Shown: positions 26,911 through 35,838 of the stretch, in pieces
Numbering within the stretch: position 1 is the first letter of the stretch
Layout of the letters: the number at the start of each line of letters is the position of its first letter
Origin: UMGS1696 sp964621165
GTDB taxonomy: Bacteria; Bacillota; Clostridia; Oscillospirales; CAG-272
Reading direction: 5' to 3'
Assembly: GCA_964621165.1 (NCBI GenBank)
Contig: CAZULC010000003.1
Location: 124,001 to 188,000, forward strand
DNA length: 64,000 bases
Position numbers and translations under genes: made by a program
The notes under the pieces: generated by a model
Databases searched by the model: none
What the model was told of the DNA's origin: nothing
The model's input: only the letters and a program-made list of their open reading frames with translations

Positions 26911-27747
26911 ATGTACGAAATTGTAAAAAAGACAGTTTTGAATCCTACTGTCATAAAAATGGATATACATGCGCCGGCGGTTGCGAAAAAAGCTGAAGCC
27001 GGACAGTTTATAATTCTGCGCACTGATGAGGAGGGGGAGCGAATCCCACTCACTGTAGCCGACTGCAACAGGAAAGCTGGATTTGTTACCATAATTTTCC
27101 AGAAAGTCGGAGCCACTACCGATAAGCTGTCAGAAATGAACGAGGGCGACTCGCTTGCTGACTTTGTAGGACCTCTCGGAAGAGCCACAAAAACCGAGGG
27201 ACTTAAAAAAGCGGCTGTAGTCGGTGGAGGTGTAGGCTGTGCCATTGCATACCCCGTAGCCGAAAAGCTCCATCAGAGCGGCTGTGAGGTTCATTCAATA
27301 GTAGGTTTCCGCAACCGTGATTTGGTAATCCTCGAGGACGAGTTCAGAGCCGTTTCAGATAAATATGTGATTATGACCGACGACGGCTCCTACGGCGAAA
27401 AAGGACTGGTGACAAACGCGCTGAAAGCTCTCATAGACAGCGGAGAAGAATACGACGAGGTCATCGCCATAGGTCCGGTTGTTATGATGAAGTTTGTCTC
27501 CGCACTGACTAAAGAATACGGAATTAAGACTATCGTCAGCATGAACCCCATCATGATCGACGGAACGGGCATGTGCGGCGGATGCAGGCTTACGGTTGAC
27601 GGAAAGACAAAGTTCGCCTGCGTTGACGGTCCCGAGTTCGACGGACATCTCGTTGACTTTGACGAAGCGCTCTCCCGGGGCGCAATGTATCGGGAATTCG
27701 AGAAGCACGCCCGTGAAGAAAACTGCAATTTACTTAGGAAAAGATAA
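26911..27747 (+). CDS. nfnA: NfnA-type NADH-binding ferredoxin-NADP reductase subunit
   Basis: This is the small flavin/Fe-S subunit of NADH-dependent reduced ferredoxin:NADP+ oxidoreductase. The complex bifurcates electrons from NADPH to NAD+ and ferredoxin, or runs in reverse. The PyrK-like protein has an FAD-binding barrel (GQFIILRTDEEGERIPLTV), an NAD region (AVVGGGVGCAIAYPVAEKL) and a C-terminal [2Fe-2S] cluster site (GMCGGCRLTVDG then FACVDGPEFDGH). Its 278 residues are normal. nfnB follows after 14 bp. Related annotations are sulfide dehydrogenase or PyrK; the partner decides for NfnA. Confidence 0.92.
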   Translation: MYEIVKKTVLNPTVIKMDIHAPAVAKKAEAGQFIILRTDEEGERIPLTVADCNRKAGFVTIIFQKVGATTDKLSEMNEGDSLADFVGPLGRATKTEGLKKAAVVGGGVGCAIAYPVAEKLHQSGCEVHSIVGFRNRDLVILEDEFRAVSDKYVIMTDDGSYGEKGLVTNALKALIDSGEEYDEVIAIGPVVMMKFVSALTKEYGIKTIVSMNPIMIDGTGMCGGCRLTVDGKTKFACVDGPEFDGHLVDFDEALSRGAMYREFEKHAREENCNLLRKR

Positions 27748-27761
27748 AGCGAGGAAAGTTT

Positions 27762-29153
27762 ATGCCAAACATGTCACTGAAAAAGAACGCCATGCCGTCA
27801 CAAAAGCCCGATGTTCGCGCGAAAAACTTTGACGAGGTTGCCTTCGGATACACTGAAAAAGCGGCTCTTGACGAGGCTGAACGCTGCCTCAACTGCAAAA
27901 ATAAACCCTGCGTGTCCGGCTGTCCCGTGTTTGTGAAAATACCGGATTTTATAAAGAAAATCACCGAAAAGGACTACGAAGGCGCGTATTCCGTCATTGC
28001 CGAGTCAAGCTCACTTGCGGCTGTGTGCGGTCGCGTATGTCCACAGGAGTCCCAGTGCGAGTCAAATTGCGTCCGCGGAATCAAGGGTGAGCCTGTGGGA
28101 ATCGGACGTCTTGAGAGGTTTGTTGCGGACTACCACAACGATCACAACAACACACCCCCAGCAAAGCCGGAGAGCAACGGCCATAAGGTGGCGGTCGTCG
28201 GCTCAGGCCCCTCTGGACTCACATGCGCGGGAGATCTCGCAAAGCTGGGCTACGACGTGACTGTATTTGAAGCCCTGCACACCCCCGGCGGAGTCTTAGT
28301 CTACGGAATCCCCGAGTTCAGACTGCCCAAAGCCATTGTAAAAAAGGAAATCGACAACCTGAAAGCCCTCGGTGTAAAAATCGAGACGAACATGGTAATC
28401 GGCAAGGTACTCTCAATCGACGAGCTTATCGAGGACGGTTTTGAAGCAGTGTACATAGGAAGCGGCGCGGGTCTGCCGAGATTCATGGGTATTCCCGGCG
28501 AAAACCTGTGCGGAGTCTACTCAGCCAACGAATTTTTAACCCGAATCAACCTGATGAAGGCGTACAAGCCCGACTCGGCTACACCAATCATGAAGGCGAA
28601 AAACGTGGCGGTTGTGGGAGGCGGCAACGTTGCAATGGACGCGGCGAGATGCGCAAAACGTCTTGGTGCTGAAAACGTGTACATAGTCTACAGACGCGGC
28701 GAAAATGAGCTTCCCGCCCGTGCGGAAGAGGTGGAACACGCCAAAGAAGAGGGAATCATATTCAGGCTCCTGTCAAATCCTACCGAAATTCTCGCGGGAG
28801 AGAACGGAAGCGCGGCGCAGATCAGGTGCATCCGGATGGGTCTTGGTGAGCCTGACGCCAGCGGAAGACGACGCCCTGTGGCAATCCCCGGCTCGGAGTT
28901 CACAATCGACGCGGACTGCGTTATCATGGCGATAGGCACAAGTCCCAACCCACTCATAAAGTCCACTACGGAAGGTCTTGAATGCTCAAAATGGGGCGGA
29001 ATCATAACAGACGAAAACGGAGCCACATCCCGAGCCGGTGTATACGCAGGAGGGGATGCCGTAACCGGAGCAGCCACGGTGATTTTAGCTATGGGAGCCG
29101 GAAAGACAGCCGCCGCGTCAATCGACAGATACATTAAAGAAAAGCAGAACTGA
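27762..29153 (+). CDS. nfnB: NfnB-type NADPH-binding subunit (GltD-like)
   Basis: This is the large subunit of the NfnAB transhydrogenase, homologous to the glutamate synthase small subunit. Near the N-terminus are the cysteines for two [4Fe-4S] clusters (CLNCKNKPCVSGCP and CGRVCPQESQCESNC). The FAD motif VVGSGPSGLTCAGDLAKLG and the NADPH motif VVGGGNVAMDAARCA follow, and YAGGDAVTGAATV lies near the end. Its length of 463 residues is usual. GAGGAAA precedes ATG 27762. No glutamate synthase large subunit is nearby, supporting the Nfn assignment. Confidence 0.94.
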   Translation: MPNMSLKKNAMPSQKPDVRAKNFDEVAFGYTEKAALDEAERCLNCKNKPCVSGCPVFVKIPDFIKKITEKDYEGAYSVIAESSSLAAVCGRVCPQESQCESNCVRGIKGEPVGIGRLERFVADYHNDHNNTPPAKPESNGHKVAVVGSGPSGLTCAGDLAKLGYDVTVFEALHTPGGVLVYGIPEFRLPKAIVKKEIDNLKALGVKIETNMVIGKVLSIDELIEDGFEAVYIGSGAGLPRFMGIPGENLCGVYSANEFLTRINLMKAYKPDSATPIMKAKNVAVVGGGNVAMDAARCAKRLGAENVYIVYRRGENELPARAEEVEHAKEEGIIFRLLSNPTEILAGENGSAAQIRCIRMGLGEPDASGRRRPVAIPGSEFTIDADCVIMAIGTSPNPLIKSTTEGLECSKWGGIITDENGATSRAGVYAGGDAVTGAATVILAMGAGKTAAASIDRYIKEKQN

Positions 29154-29245
29154 CCTGAGGATAAAAATAAGAAAAAAACAGTAAATGCACGGAACTTTTT
29201 CCATTTTTCTTCGTCTAATATAAAAAAATCTTTAGCGGAGAAAAT

Positions 29246-30445
29246 ATGAAAGCAGTTAAGCGTGCGTTTTCCTTTTTGATAGTAGCTTTTATGGTGATAA
29301 TGCTCACGGGTGTGTTGTCCTTTTACGTCCTCATTGTGGCAGGAGTAAGCCCCACCCTTCAGACCATGTGGATCTGCTCAGCCATGCGCACCATGTCACA
29401 CAAATACCTCGCGACAATGTTTTTCAGCGACACATACATAGAAAAAATCATGGCGGAAAACGAAATAGACGACACGGGATACGACTCGGAAATTTTGACC
29501 TTCAACAATGGAGCGGAAACCGATCCACATTCGGCTGTAGCTGAAACAGAAACGGAGACTGAGACAGAAACAGAAACCGATACAGAGTCAAAATCCGAGA
29601 CGGAAACTGAAACTGAGACCGAAACTGAAACCGACACTGAAACTGAGACCGAGGGGAAGCATGAGTACAGCGAGGAGGACGCCCCCTTGAACCAGCTCGA
29701 GGAGGGAAGCGGCGACTACGAAGCTGAGGGTTATGATCTGCTTGAGGATGGGCTTTACGTGAAGGAAGTCTCCGGCACGGGCTGGCGGGGTTATGTGATG
29801 CTTGTAGAGGATCCGCTCAGAGTAAGGCTCGTGGACACATCCCAGCAGTACACCTGCGGCGAGAACGTCATGACCATGGTTAAAAGCTCAGGAGCAGTGG
29901 CGGGAATCAATGGCGGCGGATTCCAGGACGGAGCCAATTATGACTCAAACGGCGGAATGCCGGCAGGACTCTTGATTGAGGACAGGAACCTCGTCTACCC
30001 GTACAAGACCGATGAAACCGTATACAACATGATAGGCATCACCGGAGAAGGCGCGCTTGTTCTGCGTCACTGTACAGCCGACTGGGCGCTTGAAAATGAC
30101 ATAGTAAGCGCGGTATCATTTTCGCCTTTTCTTGTGGTAAACGGTGAAGGACTCATCAAAAACGGCACCGGTGGCTGGGGAATCGCACCGAGAACCGCCA
30201 TAGGTCAGCGCAAAACCGGTGAATTCCTCCTTCTTGTAATCGACGGCAGACAGGCTGACTGGAGCATAGGCTGTGACCTCGACGTATTGCAGGAGGTAAT
30301 GCTCGACGAAAACGCATACAATGCCGCCATGCTCGACGGAGGAAGCTCTACAGCCATGGTGTATAACGAAGAATACATAAACCGTCCCAGCCTTGGCCAC
30401 GAGAGGTGGATAAACAACTGCTTTGTGGTTATGCCGTCAAACTGA
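29246..30445 (+). CDS. Phosphodiester glycosidase (NAGPA-domain) surface protein
   Basis: The N-terminal membrane anchor (about 7-35) is followed by a flexible segment with a Thr-Glu repeat (residues about 100-136). The phosphodiester glycosidase domain (about 170-399) comes next, with GAVAGINGGGFQDG, GIAPRTAIGQ, LLVIDGRQADWS and MLDGGSSTAMVYN. Domains of this type, named from the human uncovering enzyme NAGPA, cleave GlcNAc-1-phosphodiesters; in Firmicutes they are linked to teichoic acid or exopolysaccharide turnover. The substrate here is unknown. SD GGAG precedes ATG 29246. Confidence 0.9.
   Translation: MKAVKRAFSFLIVAFMVIMLTGVLSFYVLIVAGVSPTLQTMWICSAMRTMSHKYLATMFFSDTYIEKIMAENEIDDTGYDSEILTFNNGAETDPHSAVAETETETETETETDTESKSETETETETETETDTETETEGKHEYSEEDAPLNQLEEGSGDYEAEGYDLLEDGLYVKEVSGTGWRGYVMLVEDPLRVRLVDTSQQYTCGENVMTMVKSSGAVAGINGGGFQDGANYDSNGGMPAGLLIEDRNLVYPYKTDETVYNMIGITGEGALVLRHCTADWALENDIVSAVSFSPFLVVNGEGLIKNGTGGWGIAPRTAIGQRKTGEFLLLVIDGRQADWSIGCDLDVLQEVMLDENAYNAAMLDGGSSTAMVYNEEYINRPSLGHERWINNCFVVMPSN
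29543..29653 (+). repeat. Thr-Glu low-complexity repeat inside the NAGPA-domain gene
   Basis: Thirty-seven codons encode alternating Glu and Thr (with a few Asp, Ser and Lys). Both GAA/GAG and all four Thr codons occur, so the array is old or selected at protein level. The second half repeats GAAACTGA units that could still slip. Confidence 0.9.
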
Positions 30446-30483
30446 TATTAAATTCATAAAAAGGAAAATTTTCGCAATACCCC

Positions 30484-30512
30484 TTGACAACTCCGAAAAG
30501 ATATAGTATAAT
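30484..30512 (+). promoter_or_regulatory. Sigma-A promoter for tRNA-Thr
   Basis: TTGACA (30484-30489), 17-bp spacer, TATAAT (30507-30512), 37 bp upstream of the tRNA: a consensus stable-RNA promoter. Confidence 0.88.
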
Positions 30513-30549
30513 AACAAAGTCGAAGCGAGAATTCAGCGTTTCGATATAA

Positions 30550-30620
30550 GCTAGTGTGGCTCAGGGGTAGAGCAGCTGATTCGTAATCAGCAGGTCGAGG
30601 GTCCGAATCCCTCCACTAGC
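30550..30620 (+). tRNA. tRNA-Thr (anticodon CGT)
   Basis: The 71-nt cloverleaf folds fully: acceptor GCTAGTG/CACTAGC, D-stem GCTC/GAGC, anticodon stem GCTGA/TCAGC with loop TTCGTAA (anticodon CGT, reading ACG), and T-stem GAGGG/CCCTC with loop TCCGAAT. The CCA end is not encoded. It stands alone with its own promoter, and T6 follows directly. Confidence 0.96.
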
Positions 30621-30641
30621 TTTTTTGTTTTCATAAAAATA

Positions 30642-30687
30642 AACCGAACCTGTCCGTCTTTTCACCGGATGAGTTCGGCTTTTTTGT
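30642..30687 (+). terminator. Intrinsic terminator downstream of tRNA-Thr
   Basis: CCGAAC (30644-30649) pairs with GTTCGG (30673-30678) and T6 follows. It ends the tRNA-Thr transcript and any read-through from the upstream gene. Confidence 0.75.
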
Positions 30688-30690
30688 TCA

Positions 30691-30720
30691 AAAGAAAAAC
30701 TGGCGTCCGCAAGCGCCAGT
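30691..30720 (-). terminator. Intrinsic terminator after the CotH-like gene
   Basis: On the minus strand ACTGGCG and CGCCAGT form a 7-bp GC-rich stem followed by TTTTTCTTT. It lies about 70 bp beyond the CotH-like stop. Confidence 0.8.
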
Positions 30721-30787
30721 CTTCCTGAAATTATTTATGTTGTGCTTGGATAAATATAAACAATACCTAAAACCTACCCGGGAAAAA

Positions 30788-33700
30788 TCATTCCTTTACC
30801 ATATAAAATTCCGTGGATGCTTCAACCATTGTCGAACCTTTGAGTCCGCTGCGCTTCTTCACGTTTCTGTAGCTTCCGTCTTCCTTTTTCGCAAGAAGCT
30901 CGATAGCGTTGTACTTTCCTGCCTCCCGCAGTTCGGACTTGTCAATGCTTATGACGCAGCCATTGGTTATAGGCTCCTCCCTGAGCAGACTGCCGTTGAC
31001 GAGAATATCAACTGAAACCAGTACGTCATCCTTAACGCTGATCGTGAGCTTGACCGTGCTGTCGTCCTCTTCGACTTTGTCAATTGAGAAATTCTTTGAA
31101 GCTTCGTAGTATCCAAAGGATTTCATCAGCTTCTGAGGGTTGGAAAACTGTGTGTTCATCCATTCACGTCTGTTTTCAAGCCATTCCCTGAGATTCGAGA
31201 CTTCCTTGCTGTTGCTCCATTCGTAATTCCAGAGTTTGTTGTCCAGATCAGCTACAGAACCGATTTCAGAGTCAATGCTGTCAAGCTCAGTGAATATTTT
31301 GTCAATTTCTCCTTGAATTTCATTCCATCTGTCGTACAGCTTGACAATAAAGTCTGGGTCATTGTAGAGCGCACGGTACCAGTATTCTCTGTCTTGGCTC
31401 TCGCTGTGCCACCATGAATCGTATCTTCCGCTGTCTCCCCACAGGTTGACGTGGTTTCCGGCAGCCCAGTCCATGTCCCAGATAGGACCGAAGGTCAGAA
31501 GTCCGCCCACATCCTTGTACATATAGCAGCTCTTGAACAGAAGCTCAACATTCTTGAATACCTGGTTCACCATCCAGAAGTCGATGAATGAGTCAACATC
31601 CATGTATTCGCTGTAGTGCTTGCCTTCGTCGTTGAGCCGGTTTGGTGAGTAAATGGAGTCCTCCATGTCCTGTATGTACTCAATCAGGAAACTGAACATC
31701 TCAGTATTAGTCGCCAAGTATTCAGGACTCTGAACCATAATCTTCATGTCATTTTCGGTCGTAAACTTTGAGTATTCATCGTAGTACGAGTCGTTTTCAA
31801 GCAGATAACCGCCTGTAATATCAAAGTTCGAGGTGTCGTAGTAATTTGATATGGTGTAATTGCCAAACTTGCCTGACGTGACCCAGCTGAGGTTAGCCGT
31901 CAGATTGTCCTCCAGCTTGTCAATGTCTTCGTCGCTAAGGTTTTCCTTTTCACCGATAGCCTTTGCCACGTCCTCAGCAACGTCTTCCCAGTTGAATATG
32001 TCAACCCGCTCAGGGTCAATACGGATGTTTTCACAGAACTGGTAAATACCATAGTAATGTCCGTTGTATATTAAATTTACAAGAATTGACTCGCATCCAA
32101 GCAGGCCTAAGTTTGCGCCGAAGTCGTAGGACAGCTTGTTGCGCATATTTGTCCGGTCAAAGGTGTTTGCCAAAAGAACCCAGTGCTTATCCTCGCCCAT
32201 GCCGAACATGTCAGTTTTCTTTGACAGCTTTATGTGGAACGGCCGCTTCGACTGGTAAGCCGTTGAGTTTCCTCTCAGCTTTATCTGAATATCACCGTTG
32301 TACTTTGTGTCAGAGTAAAATTCAGTAGTGCTTATAGACATCTGTGCCGGCGAATATACATCCTTTTCAACGGAATAATAATCCCGGTCGGAGCTTATGT
32401 AAATCGTCGGCAGGTTGCTGTTGAAGAAGGTAAGATCATCATATCCTTCGACTGACAGCTTGATTATGGCGTTCTGCATGTTTTCTGTCAGGGTTATTTT
32501 GTTCTCGTCAGTGGTTCTCGAGAGAATTTCCACATCCGTCACAGGATTCTTCACTACCCACTTGTATTCAACTCCGTTGGGGAAGTTTTTCGCCACAATG
32601 TCGTTGCCTTCACGCACAAGGGAACCAACAACACCTGAAACAACACGTAGGTTATATTTCTTTGCATATCCGCCATTTGTGGCGTAAAGCGTAACATCTT
32701 TGAATCCGAGGGATGGCTTGATTACCTTTGCGGTGCCGTCAACTATTTTTATTACGCTCTCGTCACTTGAAACCCACTCGATTTTCTCGCCCATGAACTC
32801 GTCAGTCACGCTGAAATCCGACTTAATCTTGTCCTCACTTTCTCCGTCCTTAAGCTCCACTGTGACAAAATCGAGGATTGAGAAAAGGGAAGAGTCCTTG
32901 GTCATTTTAAGAAGAGGCATGAAACCGGACTCAACTACCCAGTAATCGGAGTCGAGTGTTACTTCACCACTGGTAAGGGCATCTGTTTTCACAATATGTC
33001 CGAATCCGTTTAAATCTTCACCAGATCCTTCGAGGTAGTACACGTTCTCAATCTTTTCGGCTTTGCTGTCGCCCGAAGAAATGGGGTTACTAAGGTACGT
33101 GGAAAAAGTTGCCACTCCGGTGAAGAGCACATTTGACAGTTCTCCCAAGTTGGAGCCGCGTATGCGTCCAATAATGCCACTTGTGTAGTTTGTCGAGCTG
33201 TTGTTTGTACCGTAAACGCTTATATTTGAATAAATGTTGGTGACGCTCACGCCCATGTTGGAGCATCCAGTCCAGCTTTGGGTCCTGCACTGACCGATAA
33301 GGGAGCCGATTCCAAGAATGTCGCCGCTTCCCACGTCAATGTTCACTTCACCTGAGATCAGTGAAATGTTGTCGATAATGGCGTATCCGTCAACCTGACC
33401 GGCGAGAATAGCATATGTGGCAGGTCCGTCAGCCTTTCCAGTTACTGTAACGTCTTTGAAAATTATATTTTTAATGACAGCCGGATCGTTCTCGTCGTCA
33501 GAGCCAACGCTTCCGAACATTCCCACATGAACTCTTTCATAAGACGAGAGAAGAATGTTCATATTCATAATAGTGTGTCCCCGGCCGTCAAAAGTACCGG
33601 TAAATACATTTTCTCCGCTGACGATTCCGCAGTCACTGAATGCGCCGCCTATCGGAGAAAAATTTTGTATACCCGAGCAGTCGAGGTCAGCTGCGAGTAC

Positions 33701-34045
33701 ATAGTCTCCATCCATTGGGTATTCAGCGGTTTTCCCGATTCGCGTCAGCTCAAGTACGCTTGTTATGGCGATTCCGTCAATCTCATCAACATCCGGGTCA
33801 ACTTCCCCCGTGGGCTTGAGTTCCATCGCGTCAATTGTGAACGGCTCCGTTTCCTCAGTTTCAACAGATTCATTTCCTGGCGAATCCGGCATTTCTTCAT
33901 CCTTCGCACAAGAGCTTAACCCAAAAAGGGAAGCGGAAGCCAAAAGAACCGGCAGAGCATATTTCAAAAACAACAGCCTGAACGATCCGATATCAGTAAA
34001 GGTCGACTGTGCTTTCGTTTTATTATATCTGTTCCAGTTAGTCAT
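30788..34045 (-). CDS. CotH-kinase-domain lipoprotein with GLUG-like and Ig-like regions
   Basis: This is a 1085-residue exported protein. The N-terminal signal ends in a lipobox-like LFGLSSC followed by an acidic linker. A GLUG-type region (about 75-380; FTGTFDGRGHTIMNMNI and similar) and an Ig-like segment (WVSSDESVIKIVDG) precede the CotH domain (about 560-950). That domain contains IQIKLRGNSTAYQSKRPFHI, YNGHYYGIYQFCENI and FGPIWDMDWAAG. CotH of Bacillus is a spore-coat protein kinase; many clostridial homologues are surface or carbohydrate-associated. I prefer ATG 34045 (AGGA 11 bp upstream); ATG 34072 has no SD. Confidence 0.88.
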   Translation of the reverse strand: MTNWNRYNKTKAQSTFTDIGSFRLLFLKYALPVLLASASLFGLSSCAKDEEMPDSPGNESVETEETEPFTIDAMELKPTGEVDPDVDEIDGIAITSVLELTRIGKTAEYPMDGDYVLAADLDCSGIQNFSPIGGAFSDCGIVSGENVFTGTFDGRGHTIMNMNILLSSYERVHVGMFGSVGSDDENDPAVIKNIIFKDVTVTGKADGPATYAILAGQVDGYAIIDNISLISGEVNIDVGSGDILGIGSLIGQCRTQSWTGCSNMGVSVTNIYSNISVYGTNNSSTNYTSGIIGRIRGSNLGELSNVLFTGVATFSTYLSNPISSGDSKAEKIENVYYLEGSGEDLNGFGHIVKTDALTSGEVTLDSDYWVVESGFMPLLKMTKDSSLFSILDFVTVELKDGESEDKIKSDFSVTDEFMGEKIEWVSSDESVIKIVDGTAKVIKPSLGFKDVTLYATNGGYAKKYNLRVVSGVVGSLVREGNDIVAKNFPNGVEYKWVVKNPVTDVEILSRTTDENKITLTENMQNAIIKLSVEGYDDLTFFNSNLPTIYISSDRDYYSVEKDVYSPAQMSISTTEFYSDTKYNGDIQIKLRGNSTAYQSKRPFHIKLSKKTDMFGMGEDKHWVLLANTFDRTNMRNKLSYDFGANLGLLGCESILVNLIYNGHYYGIYQFCENIRIDPERVDIFNWEDVAEDVAKAIGEKENLSDEDIDKLEDNLTANLSWVTSGKFGNYTISNYYDTSNFDITGGYLLENDSYYDEYSKFTTENDMKIMVQSPEYLATNTEMFSFLIEYIQDMEDSIYSPNRLNDEGKHYSEYMDVDSFIDFWMVNQVFKNVELLFKSCYMYKDVGGLLTFGPIWDMDWAAGNHVNLWGDSGRYDSWWHSESQDREYWYRALYNDPDFIVKLYDRWNEIQGEIDKIFTELDSIDSEIGSVADLDNKLWNYEWSNSKEVSNLREWLENRREWMNTQFSNPQKLMKSFGYYEASKNFSIDKVEEDDSTVKLTISVKDDVLVSVDILVNGSLLREEPITNGCVISIDKSELREAGKYNAIELLAKKEDGSYRNVKKRSGLKGSTMVEASTEFYMVKE

Positions 34046-34348
34046 AACGCCATGAGTCCTTTCAAAGTGCATAATATATTATCTTATTCTAACACAAAAT
34101 TGTTGAAATTTCAATAGAAAAATCAAGATTAACATGATTTTTTTGTAATCTACAACTTCATAAATCAGCTTTCAGAGAAAAAACTGAACTGAAACCTTAA
34201 TGACTACAGAAATAGCTGTCGGACGTGCAAGGAAATTCAATAATACAACATATTACCATTCATAATCAAAACACAATTGGTTCATAATATTAGCGTAGAG
34301 CAAAAGGCTCTGCCAAAGAAAAATTTAATCAAGAAAATGGAGTTTAAC
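34046..34348. other. Divergent intergenic region between CotH-like and SASP genes
   Basis: This AT-rich stretch must hold the start signals for both divergent genes. It has a 12-bp palindrome TTGAAATTTCAA (34103-34114) and a small A/T-rich hairpin with T7 (34118-34147). A CATATTA box near 34249 resembles a forespore sigma -10, but no good -35 accompanies it. I see no gene. Confidence 0.6.
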
Positions 34349-34555
34349 ATGAGCAACACAAACAACAACAAAATCGTAGTTCCCGAAGCAAAGGCAGCCA
34401 TGGAGCAGTTCAAGATGCAAGCGGCTAACGAAGTAGGGGTAAACCTGCAGAAAGGCTACAACGGCAACCTCACTTCCCGTGAAGCCGGTTCAGTAGGCGG
34501 TCAGATGGTCAAGAAGATGATTGAGAAGTACGAGAACGAGCTTTCCGCGAAGTAA
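34349..34555 (+). CDS. Alpha/beta-type small acid-soluble spore protein
   Basis: SASPs coat and protect forespore DNA and are degraded by the Gpr protease at germination. The 68-residue product has the typical IVVPEAKAAMEQFKMQAANE helix and the second conserved block LTSREAGSVGGQMVKKMI. The Gpr-like cleavage context (AANEVGV; classical E-F/I-A) is partly altered. I start at ATG 34349 with GGAG 6 bp upstream; an ATG at 34337 overlaps the SD. Expression is expected in the forespore under sigma F/G. Confidence 0.95.
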   Translation: MSNTNNNKIVVPEAKAAMEQFKMQAANEVGVNLQKGYNGNLTSREAGSVGGQMVKKMIEKYENELSAK

Positions 34556-34585
34556 TTTCACCCCGGCTTAAATCTCAATAATAAA

Positions 34586-34650
34586 AAAAAGAAAAGTCCC
34601 GCATAAGAGCAGTCAAGCTACCGCTTCTGTGCAGAGGCTTTTCTTTTTTC
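34586..34650 (+). terminator. Intrinsic terminator after the SASP gene
   Basis: AAAAGAAAAG (near 34587) pairs with CTTTTCTTTT (near 34640) with a GC-containing inner loop, followed by a T-run. The AAAAGTCCCGCAT sequence in its left arm recurs in the sigF terminator. Confidence 0.65.
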
Positions 34651-34672
34651 TACCTTGTGATAATATGTCAGC

Positions 34673-35524
34673 TCATTTTCGACAGTTCTTCCGCATGATT
34701 TTGTCATACACAAGTCTGCGAAAAGGGGTCGGAAAAACCGTAAATCCGATTATGTACGCCATATTGAGTACAGCTTTCGGTATATTTATCATATGGTTGA
34801 CAATCATGTACCTTTGCAGCTTCAGCCAACCGGAAACAAGCTTCTTTGAACCACGCCGCTTGATAAATCCGCTTCCAACCCTGACCTTCACGAGGACGTC
34901 GGGCATGTTGCCAAGCTTCAATCCAGCGTTCAGCATTTTCAGCCAAAGGAAATAATCCTCGAGCTGTGGTAATGGTTCATAACCGCCGCATTTGTCCAGA
35001 GACGACCTCTTTATGCAGACCGACACATGATTCATCGGGTTCCGTGTGCGGCTCATTTTTCTGATTCCGTCAAGGGAAGCCGGACACTCGCGGATTCTGT
35101 AGCACCTGTTCGGGTCCGATTCAAATTCCGCTATAATTCCGCCGACTGCATCAAGCTCCGGATGGGATTTTGCGTATGCCAGCTGTTTTTCAAATCTATC
35201 TCTCACGCTCACGTCGTCCGAATCCATCCTGAAAATATACTCGCCATGACAGTGCCTGCATCCTTCTCTCAAAGCCGCGCCAAGTCCGACCTTTTCATCA
35301 AATGATACTGTTTTGACAACATTTTCCTTGCTAAGCATGAATTCGTCAATCACGCGATATAAATCATCAGTCAGCTTTCCGTCGAATAAAATGATAATTT
35401 CGTCCGGCTTAAGCGTCTGACTGTCGTAAATGCTTTCGAGGGCGGACTTGAAAAAAGCGGGTTTTTCTTTGTTGTATACAGGCATGAGAATGGAAAAGTT
35501 CACATTGTGGTTAGCGTCGTTCAT
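34673..35524 (-). CDS. Family 2 glycosyltransferase
   Basis: A GT-A fold inverting glycosyltransferase that probably builds a surface polysaccharide. Seen: the N-terminal FSILMPVYNKEK, the DEIIILFDG strand, and the metal-binding DSDD equivalent in YIFRMDSDDVS near residue 100. The acceptor region has EDYFLWLKMLNAG. Its 283 residues are normal and it has no membrane helix. SD AAGG precedes the start. Donor and acceptor are unknown. It lies between the SASP gene and the sigF operon and has no polysaccharide gene neighbours. Confidence 0.9.
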   Translation of the reverse strand: MNDANHNVNFSILMPVYNKEKPAFFKSALESIYDSQTLKPDEIIILFDGKLTDDLYRVIDEFMLSKENVVKTVSFDEKVGLGAALREGCRHCHGEYIFRMDSDDVSVRDRFEKQLAYAKSHPELDAVGGIIAEFESDPNRCYRIRECPASLDGIRKMSRTRNPMNHVSVCIKRSSLDKCGGYEPLPQLEDYFLWLKMLNAGLKLGNMPDVLVKVRVGSGFIKRRGSKKLVSGWLKLQRYMIVNHMINIPKAVLNMAYIIGFTVFPTPFRRLVYDKIMRKNCRK

Positions 35525-35838
35525 TGATTAACCTTACCTTTGGCCGAAACTTGATTTTTTACACTCTGTAAATACGGGATTGCCGCGAATTGTGTCAGAT
35601 ACAGTATTATAAAAAAGAAGATTTTGGAATTTTGTCGTTTTAAATTATATACCTTATTTTACATTTTGTCAATATAAATTTTAATCTTATTATAAAATTT
35701 AAAAAGTCCCGCATGTAAAGCTGAACCAACCTCACAGCGGAACTTTATTTAAGTATTACGTAAAGTTATTCAATATAACCATATCAGCCTGTAAAAACGA
35801 TAACCTTCCTCCATTATTATATAAAATATACCGCCGAA
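35525..35838. other. AT-rich intergenic region
   Basis: It contains the sigF-operon terminator on the minus strand (35696-35746) and, next to the glycosyltransferase gene, presumably that gene's promoter, which I cannot place. No ORF with an SD or other structure is visible. Confidence 0.6.
35696..35746 (-). terminator. Intrinsic terminator of the sigF operon
   Basis: On the minus strand AAAGTTCCGC and GCGGGACTTT form a 10-bp stem with one G-U, followed by a T-run. It lies about 90 bp past the sigF stop. Confidence 0.8.

Noticed and set aside
29359..29637. Antisense ORF encoding a Ser-Val repeat
   Set aside because: It is the complement of the Thr-Glu repeat of the sense gene and has no SD.
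30737..31015. Plus-strand ORF over the CotH-like 3' end
   Set aside because: No SD and no recognisable domain; it is antisense to a well-supported gene.
34118..34147. Plus-strand terminator-like hairpin upstream of the SASP gene
   Set aside because: No plus-strand transcript is expected to end there and the stem is short and A/T-rich; probably chance in AT-rich DNA.
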